A DNA stretch of 64,000 nt from Polytrichum commune (GCA_950295325.1 OX485807.1:31777666-31841665); one strand, 5' to 3'; counted from the stretch's first letter, positions 1-14,866 are shown. Program-made: numbers and translations. Notes: a model not told the origin generated them from the sequence alone.

Positions 1-2279
1 TTGATTCAAATTCATTAATTTCATTCCCCAATCCTACAACCTCCATTTAATTCATCTTAAAAGGAAACGAAACTTCACCTTGCATTGGGACCCCCTAAGG
101 ATGTGATGCTTGTTCACCTCCACTCTCATTGCTTCCCAACCCCCTCCCCCGATCATCATCCAAACATACATCAGAAGGCCAGGGGGGGGGGTGCACCTTC
201 AAGTTGCAAACGCTCTCAATAGCACAACCAACAAACAAATTTGCAAAGTCCAACCTTATTTCCAAAATCCTTTATGAATGACACAAATTTTAGAATGATC
301 ATTGCATCCAAAGGATCAAGGGTTGGGATGACAAGCTTGGTGTTTATGAAAAGACCTCACACGATTGGGTGTTTGTTTATGAAGAATAGGCTTAAGAAAT
401 TTTTGGTGAAATAAATGGAGATGTCATCGCTCAAAGAATAACGAGGTGTTGTCTTGAAGGTGTGTTTGTGGCAAGTTTGTAGTAGTGTGCACTACGTTCA
501 CTAGACATGTTCCCGCTTCAAGGAAGAAAGGGCTTGATGTCTAGAAGTACATTAGTACCCTTGGTAAACCCTCATTTTCATGACACTATTCAACAACACA
601 AACCCTCATCCTTGTCCATTTTGGCATATAGTAAGCCTATCATTTTTCCAAACTTCCTAAATGAGGAGATCGCCCCACATAAATTGAAGCCAGAGCTATA
701 AGTACCATCCAGGGTCTAATAATTAGGATATACACAATCACCTTGTTTATTCTAGGATATCAAAGGATATTCTACATCATGGAAGTCACTCAGAATTGTC
801 AAGAGTTTGAGCTCTCATTTTGTGGACCCCAAACCAATGGACTTTCAAGCATTCTTCCTCTAATCATGAATTCTCAAGCTAGTATTTAAACTCTAACAAC
901 AATGATTACAATAAATAATGTGGAAGTGTGTATATTATGAGTTGCCATGTGCAACTCTATACTGTGGTCCACATAATACAACATCACGCAAGCAAATAAG
1001 TGAAACTCTAGGTATACTTGAAATTCCACCACTCATAATGTGTTCAATCTTTCCCTTCTAGTTGGAGGTAAGGTGTCAAATGACAGTGATTGAAAATGTG
1101 AATCCATAGATCCTAAGCTCACTTTGTAAATCCAAGGATTGAGATAGACGACATCAAAACTTGACGTGAGGTTGACTTGAAGAGAAATTAATCTTTGGGT
1201 TCTCACTAGGCCTAGTTGGCTATTAATTGAAAGGTGAACCCGGTATGTATAAGAAAAGGCTTGATACGATTTATTTAAAACAACCTGCTTGTTTGTGGAA
1301 TGCAAACAAGATTTGAAGGAGATATCATCATTTAAAGCAGTTGGAATTGTATCTTGGAGGTAGGTTTTGATGTTGAGCATCACCTTTACTAAGCATGTTG
1401 CTCATGTTGAGAAAAGAATGCCTTTGTCAAATAAATAGGGCATACTAGACATTATTTTCAATTTAATAAAATTGCTTTAAACTACTACATGCACCTCTGA
1501 TATTCAGTAGTGTGGGTTGGTGAAACGTACACCCATACTTTAACCACAATATTTTTAGTATGAAAATAAGCTCAATAATGTGGCCCGCAATATCTACCAT
1601 AATCAATGTAGTTTAAGGCTTGGATGGAAGGTTGTAAGTATAAACTCCCGAAACCGCAAGCGTGAGCTCTAGTGTAGAAAGGGGCTTTATAATAAGCTCT
1701 CCGAAAAGCTGCCATATATGAGGCTAACATCTGACGTACTTTGCAACCAATATGCATGTGTATTGATGGCACTCATTGAGTGTATGAGCCTGAATGTGTG
1801 TGACCATAGTTACTATAAATATAAATAACATCAGTATTTTGTACACTAACATGAATTGGGAGCCCATTCTTTCTCACCTTGATCATGCCTTAAGGTATGT
1901 GAGTGTTATTTGGTTCGTTTTTCATGTTTTTCAACTTCTACCAATTAGAGTTACAAATTAAAATCCATGTAGCATTAGCAAATCTACGATGAAACATACA
2001 AAAAAATGGATTGGAAATCAACCTTTCCTTTATTTAGTTATGGTTATCAGAAGTATATGTTTGTTGGTTTCTTAATTGGATACATGGGTCCTCCCCGTTG
2101 TGTTCACTATTGAGTGTAGAGTAGTCATTATTACTTGAAGATGTAGTCTAATGTCTTTTAAACATGTGTCTTTATGATGTCCGGTCTTTGATCTTCACTG
2201 AAGCACATACAAATCAAATATAAGGGTGCGATTCAGGAAACAAGACAAGATAAAGAGCCACTCAAGACCTATCGACCTT
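1..2279. other. AT-rich intergenic DNA, no gene seen
   Basis: Only short open frames occur here, none with a recognisable motif or plausible splice context. There is a G homopolymer near 182-191. I see no RNA gene, terminal inverted repeat pair or clear simple-sequence array. Most likely this is decayed transposon-derived intergenic sequence. Confidence 0.4.
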
Positions 2280-3450
2280 ACCAAGCTTCAAGGTAAGGTT
2301 GTTTCTTTCCTTTCGGAAGGTGGGCCATCTTGCATAGCATAATCAAGTTTTGTGGAGGTTATCTCCCTATGGTGGTCCCAAGGGGGCTTGATTGTTGTCA
2401 AGCTTTATTTTGTTTAGAACTAGATATACGATGTATTTTATGGATATTTGGTGGATTTGTTTCAAGTGTCTTTTTTAAAAAAAAGATTTGTTTATTTATT
2501 CATTTCACTTGAAGGTATGTGGAGGTTTTATAGTGCTTGTATTGAGCACTTGTGGATGGCTCCTCATATGCTGGCCGTGATGGTGTAAAGTATTTGACTT
2601 TTCACCCCATGGTTCAAAGTGTTTGGATGAGTGGGTTATATTTCTTAGGTTTCTTCCTAGTGGCGGTGGTGGAAATTCTATCATGACAATATGTGAATTC
2701 GAAGAATGGGATAACATTTGGTGGGGTTGGGTTCAATGGTGATTGGCTATCATTGGGGGGCTCCAAATACATTTAGGATATTCAATCTTAGATGGGCCAT
2801 GCATGCACATACGGTGAGGGAGCATGTGCATTGTAGTAACCACTTTGGCACGGGTATAGGACATCGTCTTTACGTACAGAGAACAATGTTATATCTTGAC
2901 GTGGAGGGTTTTGACTTCACGCATTCATAAGGATGTATAATCTTGTGTGTTTGTTCGATTGAAGTGTACATACCATTTGATGGATGGCTTTGTTATGGTA
3001 GGCCATTCATAGTCCTTTCATGTGTTGGTTCGGGCATTTGGATAACAAGTGTGGCCATGTGTTGATTATGTTGTTCGGGACTATTGTGCAATTCAACTTT
3101 AGATGTATGAGTGGCTAGAAGATGATTTCTTGGTGGTTGCCCATGTATTGGACAGATCAAATTTTACTGTGTAATTTGTGTGTCCAGATATACAAGGGGC
3201 CTTCCATAAATGGTTGGATATTCTGATTTGGTCATTAATGGCCCATTTGTCTACTTATGGGTATTTGGTTTGGACAAGTGTTAATTTGATTAGTTGATGG
3301 TTTTTTTAATATGTAATCATGGAAATTTTGATTTCTCCATTATGTTCTCATGCTAGGACTTCATTGAGCTAGCAGGGTGTATACGCTATGTGGTTAGGAC
3401 TTGGGGTTGGACTCTTCATTGGAAACTTGAATGATGTGTGTGGGTTAGTA
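2280..3450 (+). repeat. Old dispersed repeat, copy 1 (pairs with 59,420-60,860)
   Basis: The stretch aligns by eye, in the same orientation and order, with 59,420-60,860. Shared landmarks are AAGCTTCAAG at the start, a block around CCTATGGT with GGGGGCTTG after it, GAGTGGGTTATATTT / GGGTGGGTTATATTT, ATCATGACA, and the end motif GGACTCTTCATTGGA. Identity looks like roughly 65-70 percent with many indels, so both copies are old. No coding frame survives. The family type is not recognised; it could be a decayed retroelement. Confidence 0.6.
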
Positions 3451-6400
3451 TGAAAGTAAACCCCCTATATATGAGGAAATCATAGATAAAATTTGTATAT
3501 GTATTAATGGTAGGCTGAAGCTCATGTATTTATAGTAAGCATGTAATTTTTATTTGATAAATGCCTCCATTACATAAACAAAAAACAAACCATGGATCTT
3601 AAAGTCTTTTCTTGTGCACAAAAGCCACTTTCAATGAAAAAGTCATTGAGAAAATTTTGATCCATAGCATGTAACTCAATAATTGCATCAAAGAAAACAA
3701 AGACAAAGACAAAAACCCAAACTTAATCTAGAGAGTAAAACTCAAGGGACCGTATTAACGCTCCAAGAACTTCTAGTTCGTAAAAACCTAACCCTAATGA
3801 AAACCTTAACAAAAATGAACATGATAATCAATGAGAAATATTACCATATGACAACAATGGACGAAACACATAAATTGGATGAAACTAGCACATGTATCGT
3901 CAATTTTTTTTCTCTAAACCTTTGTGCTCTTCAATTGCTAGACAATCTGCTTATCATTTTTGGTGATATCGGTGTGTGCTCTGACTTCTTGTTTTGTTAT
4001 TTTATGAGTAGACCATGTGATTTGGTTGACTAAAGCCGAAATGAGTAGTTCGTTGGGATGAGGGGTGTCTTATGTGCTAATTTATTAGGTAAATATTATT
4101 GAGGCTTGTATGTGAGAACGAAGATGTGTGTGTAATATTTCATGTTGGATACACGCTATGATTATGGCATTTAATATAGCTTTCAAATTGAGTATGTTAT
4201 GTAGTATGGGGAGTCTTTATGCTATTTAGAGGTCATTATCTGGGTTGTAGACTCTAGAGTGGGCTACATTCCCAATGATGTGCTTATATGGAGAGAGGAA
4301 TCATCCATCAATGTATTTGCATAGTTGTGGTTTGTATTATGAGTATAAGTCATAGATAGTGAGTTAGGTAAGAAAGGTGCACGGTTGTTGGTTGTGACAT
4401 TGGTGGCTTTTGAGGTTGGTCTCCATTTCTTTGTGACTTTGATTTTGTATTTAGGGGACATGTTGTGCATGTGGTTGGTTATAACATGTGTGTTGTAGAG
4501 TTCAAGAATGTTAGTTGTGAGTGTGTTTAAGAAATTTTCATTGCTGGGGGAATTTTTTGGTTGTAAATACATAGGAGGTTGAATGATAGGGTTCGTATTT
4601 GTGTAGGTATTTTGGGCATCCTGATGTGGGGTTGTACTTGATGATATTTGGTGGGATGATAAGGACTATGTGTATGTCTTTTATGTATTTGGACAATGTT
4701 GTCTTTGGATTAAGTATGACTATGGTTGTGTTATTGCTATCTTCTTTGGCAGCCAATCTTGCCGAAGGAATTGATCCTATTGTGGAGTTTAGGTTTTGAG
4801 GGGCGGTTCACTTTCTTCCCATTTTGAGGATTGTGTGAGTTTGGTTGAGCCAAAGATTGTATCTTTGTTGTGTGTTGAGTTGTATCATACGAGGTTCGTT
4901 GGCATGCAAGGGGTGATAGGTAGTATGAGTGGGTGATTTTGCATGAATTCATCAAGGCACTGATAGTTGTCGAATGTAATGTTTGGTGGTTATTGTTGGG
5001 GTTGTGCTTCTTTAGTTTCTTTCTAGGGAGGATGGCGATGTATCTTTGGATTAGCCATAGGACTTACGTGGTGAAGTCTTGTGGTGGCAGTTGCAGGAAG
5101 TTATCCATGGGGTGTGTTTTATTTTGATTGAATCTTTCCCATAACATTGCATGCTACTTATAGTGGTGGTTCTGATATAGGCCCATGTATGGGTTGCTTT
5201 TTTTAATGGACAAAATTAGGTTAGAGGTGTTGACTGATGATATGATGAATATATGGTCTTGAAACTATGAGATTATAATACAAATTAAATGTAGTTAGGG
5301 TAGTGTAAATGTGTGTATTCCTCATAACTATGCTTATCAATATTTGGTTGTGATCGAGGGCTATGTTGTTGGGGCAAAGAAGTTGGGACTCCTCTATACA
5401 TTTGGTGATGGTATTTGGTTGCGTATACAGTTGACATAAGCACTATTTTTAGTGGCTTAGGCTCCTCATATATCTTTTTGTATTGTAATTTTGGGGTTTT
5501 ATGATAGCTTGTATTTATTTTATGTTGGTTTGGTTGTTTTTTATTGGTAGTGTGTGGTTGTGTAGGCATTGAGAAAGGGGTGGTTGTTTGGTTTGGGTGG
5601 ATTTACGGGATTAGGATTTTGGCGTGTTGGAGGCTTCTTTAATTATTTTGGGAAGCTTCATGACTTCATGGCTAGTGCATGTCAATGGCATATTTCTTTT
5701 CTTATTGCAATTTCTTTATGAATTGGAAGCCAAGCCACATTTAAGCAACAATGTCAATCCCAAGAGCAACTTCCTTGCTTCTTGTGCATTGTAATTTGTC
5801 TTTTCCTTGTTGAGTGTTGACCGGTGCCATTTTCCCATCGCCATCTAGTTAGTTTTTTTGTTTTTGTTTTTTCCATCAGACTTGGTGAACTCTTCTCAAA
5901 TTATTGAAAAGCAAGGGCAACCTCTAGGTGTCTTTGGCTAACAATTGGGTGATTTTGGGAGATGGAGTAGCATAATAAGCTACTTCCTTAAGCTGGAAAT
6001 ACATTCCCCAACTCCATGTCTAAGTCTCTATTAGCAATGCCATCATGTTTATGGATTCCATATTGGATCCCCATGTTATTGGTTAGGTATTGTTTAGGGT
6101 TAGGTACTATTGGACCTAGTCTCTTGAGCGCTCCCTACTTTTGGCATTCTTGGCTCCTTGGAACAGTCGGCTTGGGCTCTTGCTAAATTGTGGCTTGGCT
6201 CCTTCGTTATGCAACTTCTAATGTTTGCTTCTACCTCTGTCTACCTCTATGGCCCCCTAGGACGCGGCCTTGTCCCCCATGCCTTTGTGCAACTACCTCC
6301 TCTCATGTGGTTGTTGTGGGATGTTTGTATTTTTGCTTGGTATTGCCTCAGGGCCTTATGTCCACCTTCTTGTGGTTTTGTTCTTTTTGTTGTTGTTGCA

Positions 6401-8880
6401 TGCCTTCTTTTTGTAGCTCCCGCCACCATATTGGTGGTTGAGAAGGTGTCTTTTTATTGTGAGGGGTCCTTCTTTCATTTTCTTCTCTTGCTTTATGTGG
6501 TGAGGTGTTGTTGTTCGCTTTTGTAGGTTTTTTTTTCTTGGATTTTGCTGTGGTCATCTTTGCTATTTAGGGCATCTTGGTGTCTTATAGTTTCTTGATG
6601 TTTCCTCTGTTATTGTTTGCCTCCAAAGTTGACTCTCTAGGCATGTCACTTCCTCTGCTTCTTGTTGTTGTTCCCCTAGTTGTTGTTGTGTGTGTGTGTG
6701 CGCACTTGCTTGCTTGCTTTGTTGGTAGCAATGTTGTGCAAGTATGTCTTTGTGTTGCCCATCGTGCATGTCTACCATTACTTATACTTTGTTGCGCCTT
6801 ATCTTCGAGATCATGTTCAACGAAGGCCATTAGCTAGGGTGAAATCAATTTCCTAAGTCCTCAGTTAATGTTAATTTTTACCTTGCTGATTTACCTAGGC
6901 CTTAACATGGATGGTTTTGGATCAGAGGAGAATGATGCATTAAAGGCTAGGGTTTAAATAGATATTGTGGTCTTGACATGTGTGTGATAAGGAGATTTGG
7001 TGAGGGATCGATGAGAAGGTGATGAGAGCATTTGTTGGGAGACTGATGATTTATTGGGGGATTTAGTGTGTATACACACTTTTGAAATACACAAAGGGTA
7101 TGAGGATAATTAGATCACTCTTACTATTTATCCCCTTTGTTGTCATCTCCTTGGTCTATAGTTGCTCCTCATTGTTCTTCCAACTGCGTTTTCCTTGTTT
7201 CCTCTCGATTATAGCGTTTTCCCTCTTGATGTGTTGGATTTTGGTATGGTGAATCTGGGTTGCCCTTCAAGAACACGTAGGGGTTAGTAACAAAACTATT
7301 TGTATTCCTTTTAGTTCCCTCCTCCCCATGGTAATCAACCAACACCAAATCTTTATTCAAGGCTTGAACCTTTTGTTGTTTGTAGAAAAAATGATGAAGA
7401 CGCAATTACAATTGCATCACAACCCTATAAGAAGGTGTATGGGCCTTATGTGGACACTCTTCTTCATTTAAGTGGTATTTGGGAAGGCTTGTAGGTAAGA
7501 ATGTACACAACATGGACTTGTTGTTATGATGAAATTAAATTATGTGCTCAAAACATCTTGAATCCATTCGAAGTTGTTAATACAATTGGAAGAACATACG
7601 CAATCAATTAACTAGTAAGACAATGTTCACTTTGATTTTTTTTTTTTCAATTCTACATCTCAATTTTCAAACTTGAAACTGAAATGACAATCTTTGTGAT
7701 TTACAAACACTAAGTACCGGATGAGACAAGTCCTAATCTGATTGATTGTCTAGAATTATATGTGAAGTTGGAAGTGGCCACACAACAAACCCACATACCT
7801 TAAACACATGTAGGTTCATGATGTATCAAAACATGAGAATTGATTATAGCTAATGGATGATGCAAAAACAACCGATAGTTGAATGAAATTGTTACTAGTT
7901 TAAGTGTTATGAATTTTGATTCTATAAGTGCGATGAGTTTGTGGCATTTCAATTTAACAAAGCCATCTTGAAACCACTTTTAATTGTACCACACTTATTT
8001 GTCTTTTAATTCCGAGGTCCCATGCGTAGTAAAAGGGAGTTGGGGAGTTTCACCTTGCTGTTTGGATGGCTTCTTGGATTATGGCATAAAATCAAGCTGA
8101 ACTTTGAGAAGGTTCCACTGATGGTCCAGTCTCATGTTTTGATAGAGTTTGATTTTGACTGGTGTGTTAATAATGCTTGTAAAAGCATTGTTGATTTGGT
8201 TTGAGAAATGAGAAATGAATAGACACAATTACTTGGTTCGTGGCATGGGGCTTCATGGTTTCCGGCCCTCCGGTGTTGTTTCATGTTGGTTTTGATTTTC
8301 CATTTGCAATCGATAGAGGTCAATTTGTTCCCTATAAGAAGTAAAGGTAATGAAACATGTGAAATGAACGAAACATGTGTTTTCAACTCATGTGTGATAA
8401 AGACGCATTCATGCTCCTAGATGATGCGCACGTGAAGCAAGTATATCCAAAACTGACACAAAATCTAAAACCAACACTATGTACTAGTGCCATTCACTGG
8501 AAGTCCCCAAATGTATGACTGTGATACATAGTGTTGGGTTTGGGTGGACATTATTTGATAGCAAGAAACGGTGTGAGATAGCGAAGTTGAAGACCAAACA
8601 AACAATCCACCAGTTACCATGTTCCAACAAGGCTGCAACTACTACCACCACCATACGAGTCACATGGAGCATGTCTTGTTACATTGAGAATGTTCTATAA
8701 ACCCTCTATCATGGTAGATTTGCAAAACTTTCAGTGAGAAAGGATGTGTTGTGTGGAACTCGTACGGTGGTAGTGTACGAACCGCATAACATTTGGGAGT
8801 CAAATGGGACAAATCAAATTGGAAGGGTCAAATGATACTAACTTATGTGTTGTGTATCACAAGTCCCAGAAACTGAAAGG
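3451..8880. other. AT-rich intergenic DNA, no gene seen
   Basis: T/G-rich, low-complexity sequence. Open frames at 6,158-6,840 are made of TTG/TGT-rich strings and look like composition artefacts, giving Leu/Val/Cys-rich translations with no domain. The 3.4-5.6 kb part has the same texture as the repeat next to it and may be more of that family. I see no RNA genes. Confidence 0.35.
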
Positions 8881-11800
8881 CCATGAAATTCCGGGGGATG
8901 AACTCTTCATGGGTTCAAAATCTAGCATCGTCCTCGAATATGAGATTCAATTTTAGTGCAATATGACATACCTATATGTTGGTAGCTAATGTGAGGTGAC
9001 AGAAAGGAACCACCATATCCACATGTAGTAAGAAAAAGAAAAGGGAACATCAATGTAATCATCAACGTGAATCTGAGCCCGTTGGCCCTATTTTGTTCAA
9101 GAATTCCCTTATTATATAACCGCAATATCCTCAAGTCGCATATAGGCAGACCTCCTTTGTGAGATCACATGAGACACAAGTTGGGCCTTTCCAGCCCAAA
9201 GCCCTACTACCTGATTTGCACAAGGAAGAAAGAAAGCCATTCTTGATCAGGACTCCTTTTTGGATTTTTTTGCCTTGCTTTCCATGATGGTGGCAAGTGC
9301 ATTCTAGTCTTGTGGCCACTTTTTCTTCAATGTAACGGACTTCCAAAAAAAAACCCTACCAAAAAAAAAAAAAAAAACTTGAAGTATGGAAAGGTTGGGA
9401 GTCTAAGGGTTAGTTAAGACTACTATGAAGACGTGCACCAATCAAAATTTTTAGGGGAATGGAGCAATATGATTGGCTACGAAATGGGTTCTTCACTGGC
9501 TAGGGTTTACACTACAGTCAAGACTTATCCGTCGAAGAAATTCAAGCATGCATGAAAAATCGACATTGCTACTAGCATGGGAACACTTTTTGATAGGGGA
9601 GTTCTTTGAAGGTCAAGTATCTTGGGCAACCTCGAGCCCTGGAGACCAAAAACTTGACTACTAAAGAAGTTCAGCTTGAAACATTTTATTCTTTTTATAC
9701 TTCTTTTCATCTTGTTTGACATACTGACTGCTACCTCATAAACCTTTTCTTGGGCTAGAATTCTTGACCGACCGGTGCACTTCAAAATCCAACTTTGATA
9801 ATCACTTAGTTATTTTAATATTTCAAAATAAATTTTTTTAGCACAAAAAGTAGATTTGATTTCTTTAACCTTGGAGCAAAGCTCTCAATTTCCTTGGAAT
9901 GTTTGGCCCATAATTTTGTTCCTCCATGAAATGGTGGATGCCCATGGTGGCATCTCCTTAATAATACGCATGGGTGTGCATATAATTATGAAAAATTGGA
10001 CCTAATAGTTGATTTATGATAAGGGATATTAAAAAAAAAAAATTGGTTATAGGTCACTTGGTTTATGACTTGAATTTTTCTCTACATCATATGTCACATA
10101 TTTATGTGATGATTTCACATGTTCCCAAACCTTTCTTGTCCACATATTATATTATATTACATTGTAAATGGTTTTATGATTGGAATTTTGGCTAAAATTC
10201 TTTCAGCCCCAATATGCACAAATAAGAAATATTTTGTTATATGATTAACAACTATTGCTCAACATAGTATATTCTTTCAATATTGACAGATAAGACACCA
10301 TGAGATTGGACTTTTTTTTGTACTTTCAGAATATGTTCTTCAAAATATGACAACATGTATGATGAAATGAAATAAACTATGTTGCTAAACTGAAACGTGA
10401 ACCCCATGCATACACCAAGAGTAAGATTTGGTTCACACTTTTTAAAAATGTTCTCTATAAATTACAATGCATAAAGTAAATCTAGACTTATGCCAAAAAT
10501 TGGACATGATAAAATTAGTTTCATTAAATAGATTGACGAAGCGTATGATAGAAACGGCATAAAATAACCTTTAAGAAGTGGACTTACTCTCTTGTTGTTG
10601 CATGTGGATATTAAATACCCATCATCAATAAACCCCACCAAGCCGAGCCTCGTGCGTAGCAGCTTGGCGATTCTTCTCCACAAATGCTATCAAGTGGATT
10701 CTTGTCCGGGTAGAAGACCCTAGTTGTGTCAAGTGATTGGCCGAGTTCATGAATGAGAATATGCCTCCATTGCCGTAATTCCAATCACATGCGTGATTGA
10801 ACTTTAGACACTAGTAGTCCTCGAGAAAGACACGAGGTTTTCATTCACAAGAAATTTCGTCGCACAAGACTAGTAACTACACGAGTTAGATGGTAGGCTT
10901 AAAGAATCTAGATCATGAGCCCTCGAACAACACGAAGACAAAACGTTATGACTGCCCTTGACGCAAGGCTAACATACATACATCATTTCCGACAAATCGA
11001 GACCGCCTTCTTTAAAACATAATCAAAGAGCTTGATGAAAGAGTGATGAGCAGAACCTCGTTTGTTGTGTTGTGGCCTCCACTTCTCTCTTCTCTCTCTC
11101 TCTCTAGATTGAATTGCAAAAGCCAACCCTAAAATTATCAGTATTGGGTGCTCATTGTTGATTGACATCTCATCACCTATTTTGATTGGAAATGGATGTG
11201 GAGCTGGCAATTGGGCCGACTCTCTAGCTTCCATTGGACAATGGAAACATCGAGCCAGTCATTAGAAATAGCGAGTCACGTGGATCGTACTAATAAAAAT
11301 GATGTTGCTCATGTATAAGTTAAGTTTAAAAAATTTGCAAAATGTCTTTTACTCCTCATTGCACCAACCAATCTTAGGTCAATGATGGAGCAATATAGAA
11401 AATAAGAAGTCAACATATATGATAGTAGAGTCTTCGTCAAGTCCTCTAGCTCCAGTTCTCGAACAACAAGGAGTCGCTCGAAGTGGGTGCTCGATTCAAA
11501 TGTCGCCCACCAATCATCAATATGATGAGGATGATGATGCATGTTAATAATTTACTTGCTTACTCTTGTAAGCCTACTGAGGCTAGTGAGTCGTCACTGG
11601 AGTGACGAGATATTACATTGCTATTTTTCCTTTGTTCAAGCTTTCCGTAATAATGTTTTAACAATTTCATCACAAGCTCTAATTTCAATGATAATAGGCA
11701 GTGCCATATACTACTAATCATAAAAGACAGAGATCACTTGGTTGGGCAAGATTTCATACTCACCTCTCCCAGATTTACATGTTATCACATTTTCTTTATA

Positions 11801-13080
11801 TATATATATATATATAGTGGACAGACAAGGGCGAGTGCTAACTCTTCATGAAGGTGTGAACAAAGTCATCCCTTGAAATGCCATCGACCAACCTTTCTTT
11901 GCTAGGCCCCTATCAAAAGCCCAACAAAGGTCAACTTGGAGGTGGGCTCCTGTTTGATTCTAATAATGTGAAAATCATTTCTTTTATCATTTGGTCCCCA
12001 TCTTCTTAAGTTTCGGCTCAACTCCTAACTGTGGCCTGATGAGCACTTTTGAAGAATTATTGGGTGATTCACTTTGTCTTGTACATTATGAGAAACTTGA
12101 GAAACTGGATTCTCATGAGTGATCAGGATCGGAGGAGGGCCTGGGCCAAGCACTGATAGTAAGCTAGTCATAGTGATCTTTGCAAGGATCAGCTCATTTT
12201 GCAAAGCCTCCAATCTCTTCTAAACAAGTGTATTCCTGATGCAATGTTCTTAGATCTGCACCCAACCACCCAACCGCTCAAATATAGAGTAGAGGCGCCC
12301 ATAACCAATCACTTAAGAGATTTTGTCCAAAGTATGGAGAAGTATAAGGCGGTGCAAATTTGTCCCATGTGAGAAGATAGAAGTCAAGAGGATTCCCAAA
12401 ATACAATACAATAATGGGTAATTTTATTCCTTAGATAGAAATTATTGTGAAATTTTGAAGCCAAAAGTTGGCCCGAACATATTACCAATGTCTAGAGTTT
12501 ACCATAACTGATATTTAAACCACTCGTTCCTCCTCACTTTAGCATTCAAAACTAGGACATGTGTCATGACACTATTGGTTCCGGCCTGATTGAAAATTGA
12601 GTCCCAACGTGATTGAAATTACGGTACCCTATAGATTGCCGACGGGGTCTTCATCGGGAATAGGCACTTCTACTATAGGTGTGTTTGGTTGAGGTAAGTA
12701 ACCCGATTAGGAGCATTCGATTGGACCACAACTGAATTTTCTTTTGAATAATATGGCCCTAGGAGCGTGACATGAGCAAGAAGGAAGGATTGGACGTAGC
12801 CCAATCTCTCTTACTCATACATATCCCCCATCACGCAAATTTAACCCTAAAGACCGAAGCAAAACCACCTAAAACAATTCAATCCAATTAAAACATTCAC
12901 TTAAGAAAAATGACCACCTCTTCTAATAGTTTTGATTGTGTGGATGGAAGCTTGGTAGAGCTAGAATTCGTTATGTACAAAAACACAACCATCCATCATC
13001 CATATGTCCAAAAAGAAAAAGAATAAGATAAACGTGTATGCTGAGATTTTCAGACACCAGTGACTGCCCATACAAAAACG
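8881..13080. other. AT-rich intergenic DNA with a poly(A) run
   Basis: An A-rich tract at about 9,345-9,377, ending in 17 consecutive A, follows about 450 bp of mixed sequence. It could be the 3' tail of a retroposed SINE or LINE, but I could not define a 5' end or a target duplication. A (TA)n microsatellite lies at about 11,797-11,814. No supported gene. Confidence 0.3.
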
Positions 13081-14314
13081 TCCACATGGGGGGGGGGGGG
13101 GTTTAAAGTAAGTAGTCCAGGCAGAAGTTGGTATTCTGTTAGCCCAACTCAGTTACTGACCTTAACCCCTAACACAAGTAACCAAGTTAATCCCGCTTCA
13201 CCTTAGCACAATGACCAGAGAGGACCAACCGCTAACGCATGCCAGATGAAGCAGTTGACTTTAAGAAATGACCGGTTGAACTTCAAGACTGCAGCAAAAC
13301 TACCGATCATGTTTGAGGAATCTAAGCAACATGCCAAACTACCTCCAGTTAATCAAGAGCACCCGAAAGATCACAACATGTGAGCAGTTGGCCTTGGAAA
13401 CACGGCGATCCTGACAGACGATGCCCGAATTTCTCCCCGGCCATTGCCTTAGCACCATTCGGCTGGGCGGCCACTGAAAACACAAAAGTGAATGATATAT
13501 ATGGGCCCCGATGGGTCACGGTGGGCTGGCATGGGCAGGAAGGGAAGGGAAGGGAAGGGGAGGAGGCCATGATGGGGCAGGCCAGGGCAAGGCAAGGCAA
13601 GGCAAGGCAAGGCTAGGCTACTGGATGCAAGTTAAGGTAGTCGGATTCTGAATTCTGGTAGCCCAACACTACAGGAGGTGGAATGTTGCAGGCGGGGCGC
13701 CATCATCACATGGCCGGTGAGGGATCAGTCCCTGCACTACTACTACTACTCCTCCTGCTCCTGCTGCTGCTGCTGCACTCATTCATTCAGTGGCTAGGCT
13801 GGCTGCCTAGTTAGGTAGGTAGGTAGGTAGGTAGCTAGCCAGCCATCCTTCCTGCAACTCAAGTACTCCTTTCTTACACAACTGCAGGTGGCTAGCTCTA
13901 CTTCAGGGCCTGGCATTGTGCGAGCCAGCAGAGAGGTTGACATACACTCACTTACACATCTCTCTCTCCCTCTCTCTCTGTGTCTGTGTCTCTGTAACTG
14001 GGCTGCTCAGCAGCCAACAGCAGCAGCTAAGATACACACTCATTGAATCCGCAAAGCTATCATGTGATGGGTTTCCCCTTTTCTTTTCCCGGCAGGCAGG
14101 CACATTGAAGGCGAACAACAGCCGGCGAGCAGGATCATTGGATGGACACAATAACTTGTATTATATCACATGCCTACATACTTACTTGCTTGCTTGCTTA
14201 CACGAATCGCACGGTCGAGGTGGAGTAACTTTGGTTGGTCCCCGTCTGTTCAGGGCAGACTTTAAACCCTTCTTCATCATCATCATCATTTGTGGAGCTT
14301 GGATAAAGTGTGGC

Positions 14315-14347
<33 letters not shown>

Positions 14348-14490
14348 AGGAGGAGGTCTGGTTATCCTTACACTGCCAGGACAAGTGAGCCAAGGGAGCC
14401 AGACAGCCTCAGTGCCGTTTCTGTTTGCATTTGCATTTGCATTTGCATACTTTCTTACTACCCAGCCGCGTGAGGAGGGTAGCTAGGTTG
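13081..14490. repeat. GC-richer block of microsatellites
   Basis: Clustered simple repeats: a G tract at about 13,089-13,100, GGGAA and GGCAA tandem units at 13,533-13,615, ACT/CTG triplets at 13,735-13,775, TAGG units at 13,812-13,838, CT-rich runs at 13,955-13,980, ATC triplets near 14,275, GCAGGA units at 14,314-14,350 and TTTGCA units at 14,425-14,450. A 185-codon open frame at 13,916-14,473 consists largely of these repeats and is not convincing as protein. Such blocks are often promoter or 5'-leader DNA of plant genes, but no gene body is visible beside it. Confidence 0.45.
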
Positions 14491-14637
14491 TGGATCCGAT
14501 CCCCCAACAACACACATCCCTGATGGGGTCATTGACAATACAAGGTCCTGATATGTTTTAATGATAGGATATAATGAAGCATAGGTATGTTATAATAAGC
14601 GTATCAAATGCATTAATGAAGTTCAATCAAGTCATAA

Positions 14638-14866
14638 CACTACACTCAATGTGATAATTTAGTGTCACGTACTGTTTGGAGTTACGCAACGCTATAACTG
14701 TTTACTATACACCTCACTTTTTATTAACAAAGATTGGATTGGTTGTTTGGACATTATAGAATATAAGCATCTATACTTGATAAAAAATTCACGGTGATCG
14801 TAAAAATATATAAGAACATGTAACTCCGAATAGTAAGTGACATGTAATATCATCCTTATTGGATTT
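14638..14866. mobile_element. MITE, family with the GTGTCACTTACTATT end
   Basis: The left end reads CACTACACTCAATGTG and continues AGTGTCACGTACTGTTTGG, GAGTTACGCAAC. The right end, read on the other strand, gives ATGTCACTTACTATTCGG followed by GAGTTACATG. The two ends form an inverted repeat of about 30-50 bp around a non-coding core. It is about 230 bp, the same size as the relative at 24,383-24,614. Non-autonomous and non-coding; the superfamily is not assigned because no target duplication is clear. Confidence 0.6.

Noticed and set aside
6158-6837. Leu/Val/Cys-rich open frames that look like membrane proteins
   Set aside because: They are produced by TTG/TGT-rich low-complexity DNA, with competing frames on both strands and no splice or start context.
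10462-10683. Possible Copia Gag fragment (LLRTRLGLVGFIDDG)
   Set aside because: The resemblance is one short phrase; no protease, integrase or reverse transcriptase motif is nearby.
13916-14473. 185-codon open frame with Ser-Arg repeats
   Set aside because: The Ser-Arg and Cys-Ile runs are translations of microsatellites, and no conserved segment is present.
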